From NCBI GenBank assembly GCA_963281255.1, contig OY725499.1, forward strand, positions 2,426,096 to 2,490,095: a DNA stretch of 64,000 bases, given 5' to 3'. The translations under genes and the position numbers were made by a program. Below, one piece after another: positions 11,278 to 20,980 of the stretch; positions within the stretch are counted from its first letter, which is position 1, and each line of letters begins with the position of its first letter. Below the pieces are notes generated by a model. That model was not told the origin of the DNA. It did not search any database and worked only from the letters and a program-made list of their open reading frames with translations. The DNA comes from Aphrocallistes beatrix. Its lineage: Eukaryota; Porifera; Hexactinellida; Sceptrulophora; Aphrocallistidae.

Positions 11278-12267
11278 ATGGCTGCTGTTGCACCAGAAAA
11301 TGGAAATCGCATTTTGTGCCTCGGTCTCCTCTGCTTAGACTACATCTACGTGATGCCCCAATATCCGTCTGAGGACGAAGATGTGAGAGCTCTCTCCCAG
11401 GCCAGGTCGAGGGGAGGCAATGCCTCAACCAACACTGTCATTCTATCACAGCTGGGATGGGAGCACGTAGAATTCTTAGGCAGTGTAGGGGACACACTTG
11501 AGACAGAGTTTTGCCTAGGCGAAGTCACGAAATATGGAATTGTAATAGAAAACTGTGTGAAGCACGAAGGGTTATCTCAGCCGAACACTTGCGCCATCAT
11601 AAACAAATCTAACGGCTCTAGAACCCTCATTCACTACCATGGAGGATTTCCTGAGTTAAATTTTAATGAATTCTCTAACATCAAACTAAACCTGTATAAA
11701 CATATCCATTTAGAAGGCAGAACTAACGTGGCAGAGATGATTAAAATATTTCTACACATAACTGAGTGGAATAAAACTGCTTCTCAACGAGTCTTCATGT
11801 CGTTCGAGATGGAGAAACCAAATGATTACGGAATAATTCCCAATTTGGCAGACGTTATCTTTGTCAGCAGTGAGTATGCTCAATCCAGAGGTTACAAGGA
11901 CATGCAATCTGCTACGTTGGGGATAAGCGAGAAGATTAGAGAGGGTAGCATAGTCATCTGTACATGGGGTGCCAAGGGAGCTTGTGGAGGCTTGAAGAAG
12001 GCTGTCTCTCTGAAACAAGAGGATCTAGTTTTCAGTGAAGCTTTCCACCCTGAAACTGGAGTGAAGGACACTCTCGGAGCTGGAGACTGCTTTATCGCAG
12101 CTTGCATATTTGCATTGAACTCGATAGATACCGGATTCGTTGACAAAGAGCTCGTCAGGCGAGTCATCAGCTTCGGGTGCAAGGTAGCTGGATGCAAGTG
12201 CGGGATATATGGATTCGAATTGGACCGTAATACTATTAGTCAGTGCAAGTCTCAATTTCTCAGTTAA
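11278..12267 (+). CDS. KHK: Ketohexokinase (fructokinase, PfkB family)
   Basis: A 329-residue single-exon kinase predicted to phosphorylate fructose at C1 with ATP in the cytosol, the entry step of fructose breakdown. The PfkB signature 1 region is SRGGNASTNTVILSQLG (44-60), and the C-terminal ATP/anion-hole motif is DTLGAGDCFIAA (264-275), with the catalytic base expected at D270. Ketohexokinase-specific blocks line up along the whole length: AIINKSNGSRT (107-116), HIHLEGR (142-148), CTWGAKGA (228-235) and the C-terminal FGCKVAGCKCG. Length is close to the roughly 300 of animal enzymes. Residue 271 is Cys where Thr is common in PfkB kinases. The start is supported by the acceptor 8 nt upstream and by the conserved N-terminal LCLGLLCLDYI strand. 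Confidence 0.92.
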   Translation: MAAVAPENGNRILCLGLLCLDYIYVMPQYPSEDEDVRALSQARSRGGNASTNTVILSQLGWEHVEFLGSVGDTLETEFCLGEVTKYGIVIENCVKHEGLSQPNTCAIINKSNGSRTLIHYHGGFPELNFNEFSNIKLNLYKHIHLEGRTNVAEMIKIFLHITEWNKTASQRVFMSFEMEKPNDYGIIPNLADVIFVSSEYAQSRGYKDMQSATLGISEKIREGSIVICTWGAKGACGGLKKAVSLKQEDLVFSEAFHPETGVKDTLGAGDCFIAACIFALNSIDTGFVDKELVRRVISFGCKVAGCKCGIYGFELDRNTISQCKSQFLS

Positions 12268-13141
12268 AATATTATTACTCAGCGTAATTGTGGTAGAGTT
12301 CGGTATTTAGGATTTCTGTGTGTGTCAACTAATGTCAATTATTACATAAATATTTATGTAGCTTGTTGGATACAATTTTCAAAAGTTTTTTTTGGTAAAA
12401 ACAATTTCACAATTTGTACTAGAATCTCCTAGCTATTTACAATTACACTACGCATACTTGTAATAGCAAAACTTAGAGTTTTAAACGAACTTTGGTATCT
12501 CCTCTCCGTCCTCTCATCCGTGATCGCTGTGAACGATATTTTATCGAAATAACCCTTGATTTTGTAGGCACAGCTATCGTTTGTAGAGGTAAATGCGAAA
12601 ATCAAGACGATCTAGCCTAGGCTTTCAAGGATGTAGATTGTGATTATCCTATTTTGAGCTCTGCAAATAATTGTTTGTTTTGTTATAACAATAATATAAA
12701 AGTAAACAAATAATAGAGACTGACTTATGGTAGAATTATGGACTGAGGAGTCTCTGGAGTCCCCCAAAGGGTGGCTGAGGTGGATACGAAGTGTCCACTG
12801 GCCGTGCAGCGTAAGCGAGCAAAGTGCTCTTGTAAATATACTGTGCAATTATTCTGCACTGAAAATAATAGACTAATTAACTGCCCGATCCTTGTAAGGT
12901 ATGATGAGAGTGATACTATTGGCAATATGGAAAAGTACTAAAGTGTGAAATTTTGTTTGTTTTATTCTGGGAAGGGTGTCAAAATTTCATTTATATATTC
13001 AAGCGCCATTGACAGTTACATTCAAATCAAGACCACTCCCAATCAATCTGGACGATAAATAGCACGTAGTTAGTTGCACTAGTATAATGTACTTTATTAC
13101 GTATTTACTTTTTTGTATACAATTCTCTAGCATAGGATTAG
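12268..13141. other. Intergenic region with a Helitron-like tail
   Basis: Mostly AT-rich without genes. About 12755-12833 is a diverged copy of the GC-rich tail of the Helitron-like family (GTGGATACGAAGTGTCCAC hairpin, then GCGTAAGCGAGC). A polypyrimidine tract and AG (TACAATTCTCTAG ending at 13130) lie 11 nt upstream of the next start codon. Confidence 0.5.
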
Positions 13142-13894
13142 ATGGCCGTTTGTTATATGATAAGAGAAGTGCTGATTAGAGTTTTGATCTTCCTCATATT
13201 CCTGTATACCGAATACTTTCCACGACCTCATCACATGGACATAGTACCAACCCTAGCCAAATCTTACGCCTTTGAATCGAATAGACATAATCAACTTCTT
13301 TCTACCCACAATTTATTCATTGGTATCCTCATTATTCCAATGCTCATATTCCTTGCTGCGAATGCTTTTAAAGGCAGAGTTTGTATTAAGCTAGATGAAG
13401 TCTTGGCTTTGACGGGAGTTTTTGCACTTAATGGAGTGTTTACGAACACACTGAAGCTCTTAATTGGTAGACCAAGACCGGATTTCCTAGCCAGATGCGT
13501 GCCCATTTCTCCCCTTTGGAAGACAGCACCAGAATGTTCTGGAGATTGGCTAACTGTCGACGAAGGATACAAGAGTTTTCCAAGCGGACACTCTAGCTGG
13601 AGTTTTTGTACTCTCTTCTTTCTAACTCTCTATCTCGCCGGCAGGTTCAATGTGATCTCGCAGTTCAGAGTTAGATATGCACTGCTGATCTTCTCGTTGT
13701 CTCCCTTCTTAGTCGGCTGCTGTATCGGATGGAGTCGAGTCTACGACCATATGCATCATTTCGGAGATGTGTTTGGCGGAGCTGTGCTCGGCTGTGCCAT
13801 CAGCACTCTATGCTATTTCCAGTACTTCCCATCCCTGCTAAGCCAAGATTCTCATAGGACAATAAGGGAAATACGAGACAATGTGTTGTCTTGA
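13142..13894 (+). CDS. PAP2-family lipid phosphate phosphatase (PLPP4/5-like)
   Basis: A 250-residue multi-pass membrane enzyme expected to dephosphorylate phosphatidate or related lipid phosphates. The complete three-part active site is present: K105-P113 (KLLIGRPRP), P147-H150 (PSGH) and S198-D209 (SRVYDHMHHFGD), with H205 as the presumed nucleophile and H150 as the acid. Hydrophobic helices lie at about 9-24, 57-74, 89-108, 152-166, 178-196 and 211-228, which gives the usual six-helix topology. Short length and the RPRPDF sequence fit the PLPP4/5 (PPAPDC1) branch more than PLPP1-3. Single exon; the stop is followed by AT-rich sequence. Confidence 0.9.
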   Translation: MAVCYMIREVLIRVLIFLIFLYTEYFPRPHHMDIVPTLAKSYAFESNRHNQLLSTHNLFIGILIIPMLIFLAANAFKGRVCIKLDEVLALTGVFALNGVFTNTLKLLIGRPRPDFLARCVPISPLWKTAPECSGDWLTVDEGYKSFPSGHSSWSFCTLFFLTLYLAGRFNVISQFRVRYALLIFSLSPFLVGCCIGWSRVYDHMHHFGDVFGGAVLGCAISTLCYFQYFPSLLSQDSHRTIREIRDNVLS

Positions 13895-14243
13895 ATCTTT
13901 ATTGTATTTTATTATTTGATACATCGTAATTTATACTACGTATAGCTGTTGATATTCAAAACGTTGAGAGCTCCTGGTCCTAGCACTAGAACTATACGGT
14001 CGCCTAAGATAGCGTAATCTAGTGAGCGACATACTCGTATTTTGAGGAATTACGAAACACAAAAGCAGTCTGAATAGAAGGTAAACTAAGGGCCGCTTAA
14101 TGTTGGTATACTGGGTAAGGAGTGGGGCAGGATTCGTTCGAACTCCTGAACTTTCTCTGTCTACGTACTTAAACAGCGCCAGGCACACAAATTTGATAGT
14201 AATTTAATTTATTAATATTTGAAGATACTTAGCCTCAGTAGCA

Positions 14244-14897
14244 ATGTCAGAAGAAGGCGGCAATGCATTGGGCTCATTCATGTCAGGGACTACTAAATTC
14301 GCTGGAAGAATAGGAGCTAAAGTTGCCAAGTCAGATGCTGCCACGGCTGCGAGGGAAGGAGCAGTGAAAGGGGCAACAGAAGGAGCTCAGAAGGGACTGT
14401 CTGACCATCTGGCTAATAAGTATGGCAGACCCGAAGGAGACGAGCAAGAGGCTTCTAAATCAAAATCTCTTGGAAATATCGAGAATCAAATCCAGTTGGA
14501 TAAAGAATCGATGGACACACAAGTGGTATCTGCGCCCAAGATATCAGGTCCTAAACTCCCCAGCATTAATATCCCTAAGCCGAATTTCAAACGTAAACAA
14601 GGCAGAGTCAAGAGTCACCCTCAATTGGAACAGCATCGCAAAAAGATGAGAGAGAAAAAATTAGACTCGACTACTGTTGAAAAGGCAAAGACACGCCAAG
14701 TCTGGGATAAAGATATGTGGTGTGTAGCGAACTTTAATTTCAAGGGAGAGCTGCCATGTGATTTGGAGTTTAAAAAGGGAGATAAAATTAAACTCTTGCT
14801 GAGAACTGAACAAGAATTTGATTGGTGGGAGGGAGAAGTGTATGGAAAGAAGGGAATATTTCCTGGGAATTATGTTTCCATTCTCAATATAAGATGA
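14244..14897 (+). CDS. SH3-domain adaptor with Gly/Ala-rich N-terminus
   Basis: A 217-residue protein in three parts. Residues 8-50 are a Gly/Ala/Lys-rich amphipathic stretch (TTKFAGRIGAKVAKSDAA). Residues 60-150 are polar, basic and probably disordered, with a PxxP-like segment (KLPSINIPKPNF). Residues 159-214 are a complete SH3 domain with VANFNF (161-166) in the ALYDF position, EGEVYGKKGIFPGNYVSI at the end and the double Trp at 194-195. The domain should bind proline-rich ligands. The N-terminal part could contact membranes, but that is inference. No orthologue is recognised. A CCTCAG acceptor-like site lies 5 nt before the ATG. Confidence 0.75.
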   Translation: MSEEGGNALGSFMSGTTKFAGRIGAKVAKSDAATAAREGAVKGATEGAQKGLSDHLANKYGRPEGDEQEASKSKSLGNIENQIQLDKESMDTQVVSAPKISGPKLPSINIPKPNFKRKQGRVKSHPQLEQHRKKMREKKLDSTTVEKAKTRQVWDKDMWCVANFNFKGELPCDLEFKKGDKIKLLLRTEQEFDWWEGEVYGKKGIFPGNYVSILNIR

Positions 14898-15227
14898 AGT
14901 GAATTTCAACAATGTATGTAGTACGTATCATTTGTGAAATATATGCATTATTGTTTGCTATAATAGTTAATTGATACTAAATCAAAACTATAAACCTATG
15001 GATATATGGTTGCCCTCACACCTCCCAGTATTTGCAAGTGATGGTATTTAGCCGAAGATTTGACGGATGATAGACTTTGCTTTCTTGCATATACATATTA
15101 ATTAAGGTTAAATCACGTTGTAGGGATCAAATTGAAAAATTGTTAAGAAAGCCCACTTTTAGACGGGATTGTGGTTGAAATTTGTAGTTTTGTAGAAAAA
15201 GCCTGCCAAGCACCTCTTTTTACCTAT

Positions 15228-15544
15228 ACCGTATTTCCCTGAATAAGCTCCGGGTCTAAAGGGTGAGCGAAATAAATAAGCGCCGGGGTATTTTAGTTCT
15301 CTGAACATCATATCAAACTAGTATTCTCAGTAGTGGCATAGATACAAGTGCTTTTTGAAACATTACATTATCCTTTTTTAATAGAACTAACATTCTCAGT
15401 TGTGGCAAAAATAAAAGTGCCAGTCAATGTAGTAAACAAAAAAAAGAGCGCCGGGTCAAAATAGCTAATGAAAAAAATAAGCGCCGGGTCTAAAGGGTGC
15501 ACTAAATAAATAAGCGCCCGGGCGCTTATTCAAAGCAATACGGT
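15228..15544. repeat. MITE with ACCGTATT ends
   Basis: It begins ACCGTATTTCCCTGAATAAG and ends with the inverted form GCTTATTCAAAGCAATACGG. Inside, the phrase AAATAAATAAGCGCC occurs twice and GGGTCTAAAGGGTG occurs in both halves, so it is internally palindromic. There is no transposase. Confidence 0.7.
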
Positions 15545-15974
15545 AATTCCCAATTAACTCTATAAATTTGCTATTACAGTTATTGAATTAATTGGGCATT
15601 TTAAGCGAACTTGTTTTCCCCATTTCTAAGGCCGTGATTTATAATCAAAATTGAGTTGCAAACCTCTTTTGTCGCTCCTAGTATGAAAATCGAAATGTAA
15701 TAAACTCTGTTCCACTTCAATGTGCGAACAGGGCTGGGGTTGGTTAACCGATATTAGGGCTCTGTTATTTTGGTTTCCTCTAAGGCGGTTAACTGATTTC
15801 AATATTAATTGGAATAAATATGGATTTCTGGATTAATCTTTGATATTGGAAAATTTGATAATTTCCAGTGGTCTTGAAATATACTTTATGATTAGAAATT
15901 ATAGATTATTTTGTATTATCAAATATTTAGAAGTAATATTCATGAATCTCGCTCGAAAAACGTTGAAATTACTA

Positions 15975-17302
15975 GGGCATTCAAAAAGTCTTGCGGGTCA
16001 TATCACAAAAGTAAGTGTATACACTATAGAGACTAATGTAGTAGATTTTTTATTCAAAGTAATCCCCTCCTACTGACACACACTTTCTCAATATTTCAAC
16101 CCACTGAAAAAACACTTTTCTGTACTCTTCTTCGGGGATGGATTTGAAGTACTGGTATAAAGCAGTTCCGAGTGCTTGTCTCGTGTCAAATTCTTTACCC
16201 TGGAGATAGATTTTCAAATTTGGAAAGAGCCAAAAATCACAGGGAGCTAGGTCTGGTGAGTATGGAGGGTGAGGAAGTAATTCTATCCTTTCGGATTCCA
16301 AAAAATTCTTGGTAAGCCTGGCTGTGTGGGAACTGGCATTATCAATCAATAATTTAATACCTCTCATTCCAGCCTTTGGACGAGCATCATTTACATTTTT
16401 AATCAAGTTTGGTAGGATTTTCTGAGTAAAATAGGTCGCATTGATTGATTTACCACTCTCAGAAGGTAATTGTAATACAATACCGCCACTGTTGAAGAAA
16501 ATTGTATACATTACCTTCGGGTTTCTGAAATCGGGCCTGGGAACTTGTGCCGGTTTTTCATCTCCTTTCACCCACGATCGCATTTTATACTTGCTATATG
16601 GAGTGGAAAACGGTACCCAAGTCTCATCACCAGTTATAATTTCTGATAGGCGCCTAGAATCACACTTATCATATGTTTCCAAGAGCTTCTTGGCTGTACT
16701 CATTCGGGTGAGCCTTTGTTTCTCACTCAGAATATGTGGGACCCATTTGCCACAAATCGATCGGTAGCCAAGACGAATTGTCAGAATTGAATGAATTGCT
16801 CCCGATGACATCTCCATACTATGTGCTATCTGATCGACGGTTAAAAACCTGTCTTCCATCACCATTCTCCCAATTATTGCTATATTGTCTGGAGTGCTGA
16901 CGGATATCGGTCTCCCTGAGCGATGTAAATCTGCCACATCAGTATCTCCAGACCTAAATCGTGCAGCCCATCGCTCAATGGTGGATCTGGAAGGACAATC
17001 CATGCCTAGTATCTCCTGCAACTCATTGTGAATCAGTACGGACTGGATATTGAGTTTTGTACGAAATTCAATATACGCTCTCCATTTCAAATTGAAACTA
17101 TCATCTTTAGAAGCCATTTTCTACAAGTATGCTGAAATAGGTGTGATGTGAAAAGCTAGAAAATTCTGAGTTTTTATTCAATCAGTCTATAATTTGGAAC
17201 ATTTAACGATAAGATTTAAGGTTAAATTATATATGAAGGTTGAGAACTTTAAAGCGAAAATAATTGAAATACAACTCAATCCGCAAGACTTATTGAATGA
17301 CC
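15975..17302 (-). mobile_element. Full-length mariner transposon
   Basis: A 1328-bp element bounded by TA on both sides (15973-15974 and 17303-17304). The terminal inverted repeats are GGGCATTCAAAAAGTCTTGC at the left and the complement of GGTCATTCAATAAGTCTTGC at the right, differing at two positions. It carries one uninterrupted transposase frame on the minus strand (separate entry). Intact ends, intact frame and the TA duplication indicate a recent insertion. Confidence 0.92.
16050..17117 (-). CDS. Mariner transposase (DD34D), apparently intact
   Basis: A 355-residue transposase that cuts and pastes the surrounding element. The N-terminal half carries paired helix-turn-helix DNA-binding regions (about 15-55 and 75-115, with SRSTIERWAARF and DQIAHSMEMSSGAIHSIL). 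The linker WVPHILSEKQ (125-134) is the family motif. The catalytic triad is D164 (TGDETWV), D259 (LIDNASSH) and D294 (PYSPDLAPCDFW), with 34 residues between the last two. That is the mariner D34D spacing, as opposed to Tc1 D34E. There are no internal stops or frameshifts. Confidence 0.93.
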   Translation of the reverse strand: MASKDDSFNLKWRAYIEFRTKLNIQSVLIHNELQEILGMDCPSRSTIERWAARFRSGDTDVADLHRSGRPISVSTPDNIAIIGRMVMEDRFLTVDQIAHSMEMSSGAIHSILTIRLGYRSICGKWVPHILSEKQRLTRMSTAKKLLETYDKCDSRRLSEIITGDETWVPFSTPYSKYKMRSWVKGDEKPAQVPRPDFRNPKVMYTIFFNSGGIVLQLPSESGKSINATYFTQKILPNLIKNVNDARPKAGMRGIKLLIDNASSHTARLTKNFLESERIELLPHPPYSPDLAPCDFWLFPNLKIYLQGKEFDTRQALGTALYQYFKSIPEEEYRKVFFQWVEILRKCVSVGGDYFE

Positions 17303-17589
17303 TATAGTGTAAATATTTAGAAAATAAAGCAGATCGGCTACCCCGATCTTAGATTTTCTTAACCGTTAACCGAGATTGACGATGTTTAGCCGGTTAACCG
17401 AATCCAGCCTTGATACGAATATATAAGTTTTGGATGGGTGAACTTTGGACTTATCATAATAAAAGTAAACCTATGTGAAATGATATTTTGTAAACTCTGA
17501 CGAGACTTAGGTATTGAGTGACCCCTTTAATTCCCAAACTCGACAAATAAACTACTGAAGAATAATTGCATCAGTTCCTGGCGAAGTTA

Positions 17590-18124
17590 TCATGAGAACA
17601 TGTAAGGCGGAGTTACTACCATATTTTAGAGTCTTATGGGTTGTCACAATTCTTCAGGAAACACTTTGAGCAGTTTCCAAACAAATATCTGCATTTGATA
17701 AGTCGTTAGGGCTCTAAAGGATCTCCATTATAAATGGACTTTCCATCCAAGTCACCAATGCTAAGCGAAAAGAACCGGCTTTATCGCATCAAATGGGCGA
17801 AAAGATATTTGTATTCAAAAAATCCTGGTCTCATACGATTTTCCTTGACGAAATGTCAATTTGGCTTAGTCGAGGAAGATTGCAGATGTGGACAAAATCT
17901 GGGAGAAAAAGAACCGTCCCGACTGTGAAGCATACTCCCAAGATAAATGTCTGGGCGGCTTTTTCTTCAACGGGTACCTTCCCTCTATGCATTTTTACAC
18001 ATAATCTGAACGCTGACATGTTTTTGTGGATATTGCGAACCCATCTTTTGTCTCAGGCTCAGGTTTTCCACGAGAATGAATGGCGGATTGTAATGGACAA
18101 TGACCCCAAACATACATCTAAAAT
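17590..18124 (+). mobile_element. Tc1-like transposase relic
   Basis: Fragments of a Tc1 transposase are readable only by changing frame. VVRALKDLHYKWTF is near 17705, then SEKNRLYRIKWAKRYLYSKN in a second frame, then FLDEMSIWLSRGRLQMWTKS and VMDNDPKHTSK in a third (17850-18120). The LDEMS and DNDPKHTS blocks carry the first two catalytic aspartates; the third acidic residue and the C-terminus are missing because the sequence breaks at a TTAA where the 837-bp palindrome starts. Inactive. Confidence 0.75.
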
Positions 18125-18968
18125 TAATATACGGCTATATATGTCACCGAGAAGGCCATAAAACGAAGAGGCCAGTTTTAACAAAGTCAAATTTTAATTA
18201 GACCAATAAATCAAAAACCGCTTCCGATAGACATTTGAAATGTATTATTACCATATACAAACATTATATCAGAGTATCCAATTCCGCTGTCAAAAATTTG
18301 ATATGTCATCATGTGATTGCGCAATGGGCTCTTCTTAGAGCGGAAAATGTTGCTGTTCCAGCTCATATTAAACATCGTTATTTCATTTCTAATGCTTGAT
18401 TTTTTGATAGAGCAACAATAGGAAGACCTCAAGCCAAAAAATCTGAAAATTTTAGTTGGAATGTCTATGCATTCCAATTTATTGAAAATAGACATGTGAA
18501 TAGTATTATTCTCATATAGGAAGTAATAGTTTACGGATTAAATGGTATGATTTCTTAGTATCTACGATCTATACTTTTCGAGTTATGACTTAAACATGTA
18601 ATTTTTGTTTCCATTGCAACTGAGGAATGCATAGACATTCCAACTAAAATTTTCTGACTTGAGGTCTTCCTATTGTTGCTCTATCAAAAAAATCAAGCAT
18701 TAGAAATGAAATAACGATGTTTAATATGAGCTGGAACAGCAACATTTTCCGCTCTAAGAAGAGCCCATTGCGCAATCACATGATGACATATCAAATTTTT
18801 GACAGCGGAATTGGATACTCTGATATAATGTTTGTATATGGTAATAATACATTTCAAATGTCTATCGGAAGCGGTTTTTGATTTATTGGCCTAATTAAAT
18901 TTTGACTTTGTTAAAACTGGCCTCTTCGTTTTATGGCCTTCTCGGTGACATGTATAGCCGTATATTAA
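18124..18968. mobile_element. 837-bp TTAA-flanked palindromic element
   Basis: Two arms of about 350 bp (18128-18476 and 18623-18964) are near-identical reverse complements around a spacer of about 145 bp. Both ends read TTAA then TATACGGCTATA, so TTAA (18124-18127 and 18965-18968) is a plausible target duplication. TTAA is the piggyBac-type target, but no transposase is present and the superfamily is not proven. Subterminal motifs are shared with the elements at 1-153 and 22100-22330. Transcribed, it would form a hairpin of about 350 bp. Confidence 0.8.
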
Positions 18969-19823
18969 GTAGGCCATGGATCACACATTCTTTCGAACTG
19001 GTCCATGGAGACTAGAACAGATCCTCCTTTCCAGCTACTGTATCTCCTCTCAGGATCTGAGAGTACATTGACTTTAGCGTAGGGTGGAGCTATTTTAGAG
19101 ATCTCTCTCTGAATGCGCTCACCCATCCCATGAACAGAGTGTTGCCACCTGACAGGATTATGTTTGCGTACAGATTATTACGGATGTCACAGTCACACTT
19201 CATTATGGAGTTGTACACGAGGTCTTGTATGTCCGCAGCACTCAGTCCGATCAGTGATGGGTTGAAAAGAGGTTCAGGACAGCGGAACCTCTCATTGCCT
19301 AACGTGATCACACTGCCTGCATCAGCCAGCTCGTAGCTCCTCTCCACTTCTTGCTCCTTACCCATCTCAGTCTCATAATCAAGAGCGACATAACCTAATT
19401 TCTCTTTCATGTCATGGACTATTTCTCGCTCAGCTGATGTACAGAAGGAATAACCACGTTCACATAAGATTTTAGTCATATACTCGGTCAAATCACGTCC
19501 CCAGTAGTTCTACCGGATGCGAAGGCAGCCAGTTCTGAGGTGAGTGCGAGGCAGAGAGAGGGAGTGTTGAATGTCTCGAACATTATTTGTGTTGTCTTCT
19601 CTCGATTGGCTCTAGGATTGAGGAGTGGTTCCGTGAGTAGCACACAGTGCTCTTCAGGTGCTACACGCAGTTCGTTGTAGAATGTATGATGCCATAGCTT
19701 CTCCATCTCATCCCACCTGGTTACTATTCCGAATTCGATTGGATACCTCAAGCAGAGGATTCCGCGTTTCACTTTAGCTTCTTTCCCAATATATGGATCC
19801 TTCATGTTCAAACCGACTCGCAA
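18966..19823 (-). pseudogene. Actin-like processed pseudogene
   Basis: Reading the minus strand gives actin from about residue 45 ([25 protein letters not shown]) through [25 protein letters not shown] and ASGRTTG. After ASGRTTG about 30 codons are missing and the frame changes; the sequence then resumes at [19 protein letters not shown] and continues to [17 protein letters not shown] second frameshift near 19120 leads to [20 protein letters not shown] and FERM, then a stop within the TTAA border of the palindrome. It has no introns, a truncated 5' end, a deletion and two frame breaks. This is a decayed retrocopy or divergent actin relative. Confidence 0.82.
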
Positions 19824-19834
19824 ATTTCTAAATT

Positions 19835-20838
19835 CTAAAAAAGGTACAATGACGTCATAATTCCATGATGATTCGACATTTTTGTCTGAGGTCAGAACTT
19901 AGTGGAACCATTGGCAAAAGACTCCCACACGCCAAATCAGCTTTCTGTGCCTGGCAGTTTCTTCAATCAATTCGTTACAGATATACAAGCGCGCTTCGCT
20001 TGCTTGCCCTGCGCGGCTTACGGACACTTCGTGTCCGCAGAGTCGCCAATTTGTTTACTTCATGTATCTATTGCAAACAAATTATTTATCATATCGATCT
20101 GAAAATATAATATTCGAATTCTACACCCATAAAAACTATATGTCAACAATTGGAAGCTAGTCTCTAGCATATTTTTGTAATTTGTTTACTTTATTGTAAA
20201 CAAAAGTAAACAAAGAATTTATCATATAGACCTGAAAATATGATATTCGAAATCTACACCCCTGAAACCCCCATGTCAACCGTTAGCAAGTTTCTAACAT
20301 ATTTTTGAGATTTGTTTACTTTATGTACCTATTGTAAACAAAAGTAAACAAATTAATTATTAGATTTACTCGAAAATTCTGATATTCGAAATCTACACCC
20401 CTAAAAACCTCATGTCACCCGTTGGAAGCTAGTCTCTAGCATATTTTTCAAAATTCGTCAACAGATGTGAAAATATGTATATAAAGGTGTGAAAACGCAC
20501 AAAATCTTTTTTATTGCTATACATTATGATACTTTTAAGATATCAAACATAAGTTGTAGCTTTGAAGTATTAATAACAATGACAATATATTGTAGTGCCG
20601 TACGTACAATGATTTCCATTGTGATAGTGTAGTAATCTATTTTGTATAGAAAAGGTGTGAATAATTGTTTTCCATTTTTTTTGTAGAGGTGTGAAAATTT
20701 CGCTTAGATCTTAGAAATAATCGTAGTCATATCATTTGACACCTGCATGCCAATTTTCATATTCCTACGACTTCCCAATATACAAGTATATATATATATA
20801 CACAAACATAAATCGAGTTTTAATAGTAAGGATTCTCA
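19835..20838 (-). mobile_element. Two head-to-tail Helitron-like elements
   Basis: On the minus strand, one element runs from its 5' end near 20835 (ATCCTTACTATTAAAACTCG) to its GC-rich tail ending at 19985 (GCGCAGGGCAAGCAAGCGAA then GCGCGCTTGT). It holds three imperfect copies of a unit of about 130-140 bp built around TTTGTTTACTTT...AAGTAAACAAA and TAGAGACTAGCTTCCAAC. Directly after the tail comes the 5' part of a subfamily B element (to about 19835), cut off beside the actin pseudogene. Immediate head-to-tail joining recurs at 23853. Confidence 0.65.
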
Positions 20839-20980
20839 CATTATGCGTAATGAATTATTTTGATGGGGAGATGTTCAGATTTTATCACGATAATTAATTA
20901 TGATATTTCTTGCAAAAATAATAATAATAAATGAAAGCATTCACAATTAACTAGATGCAATGTATTTAAACTATTCATTC

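Larger units (their letters stand above)
15729..17412. mobile_element. hAT-like MITE interrupted by a mariner insertion
   Basis: The left end CAGGGCTGGGGTTGGTTAAC (15729) and the right end GGTTAACCGAATCCAGCCTTG-type sequence (about 17392-17412) are imperfect inverted repeats. The mariner at 15975-17302 splits them, so the host element is only about 350 bp. CAGGG ends suggest hAT. The flanking bases do not give a clean 8-bp target duplication. Confidence 0.55.
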
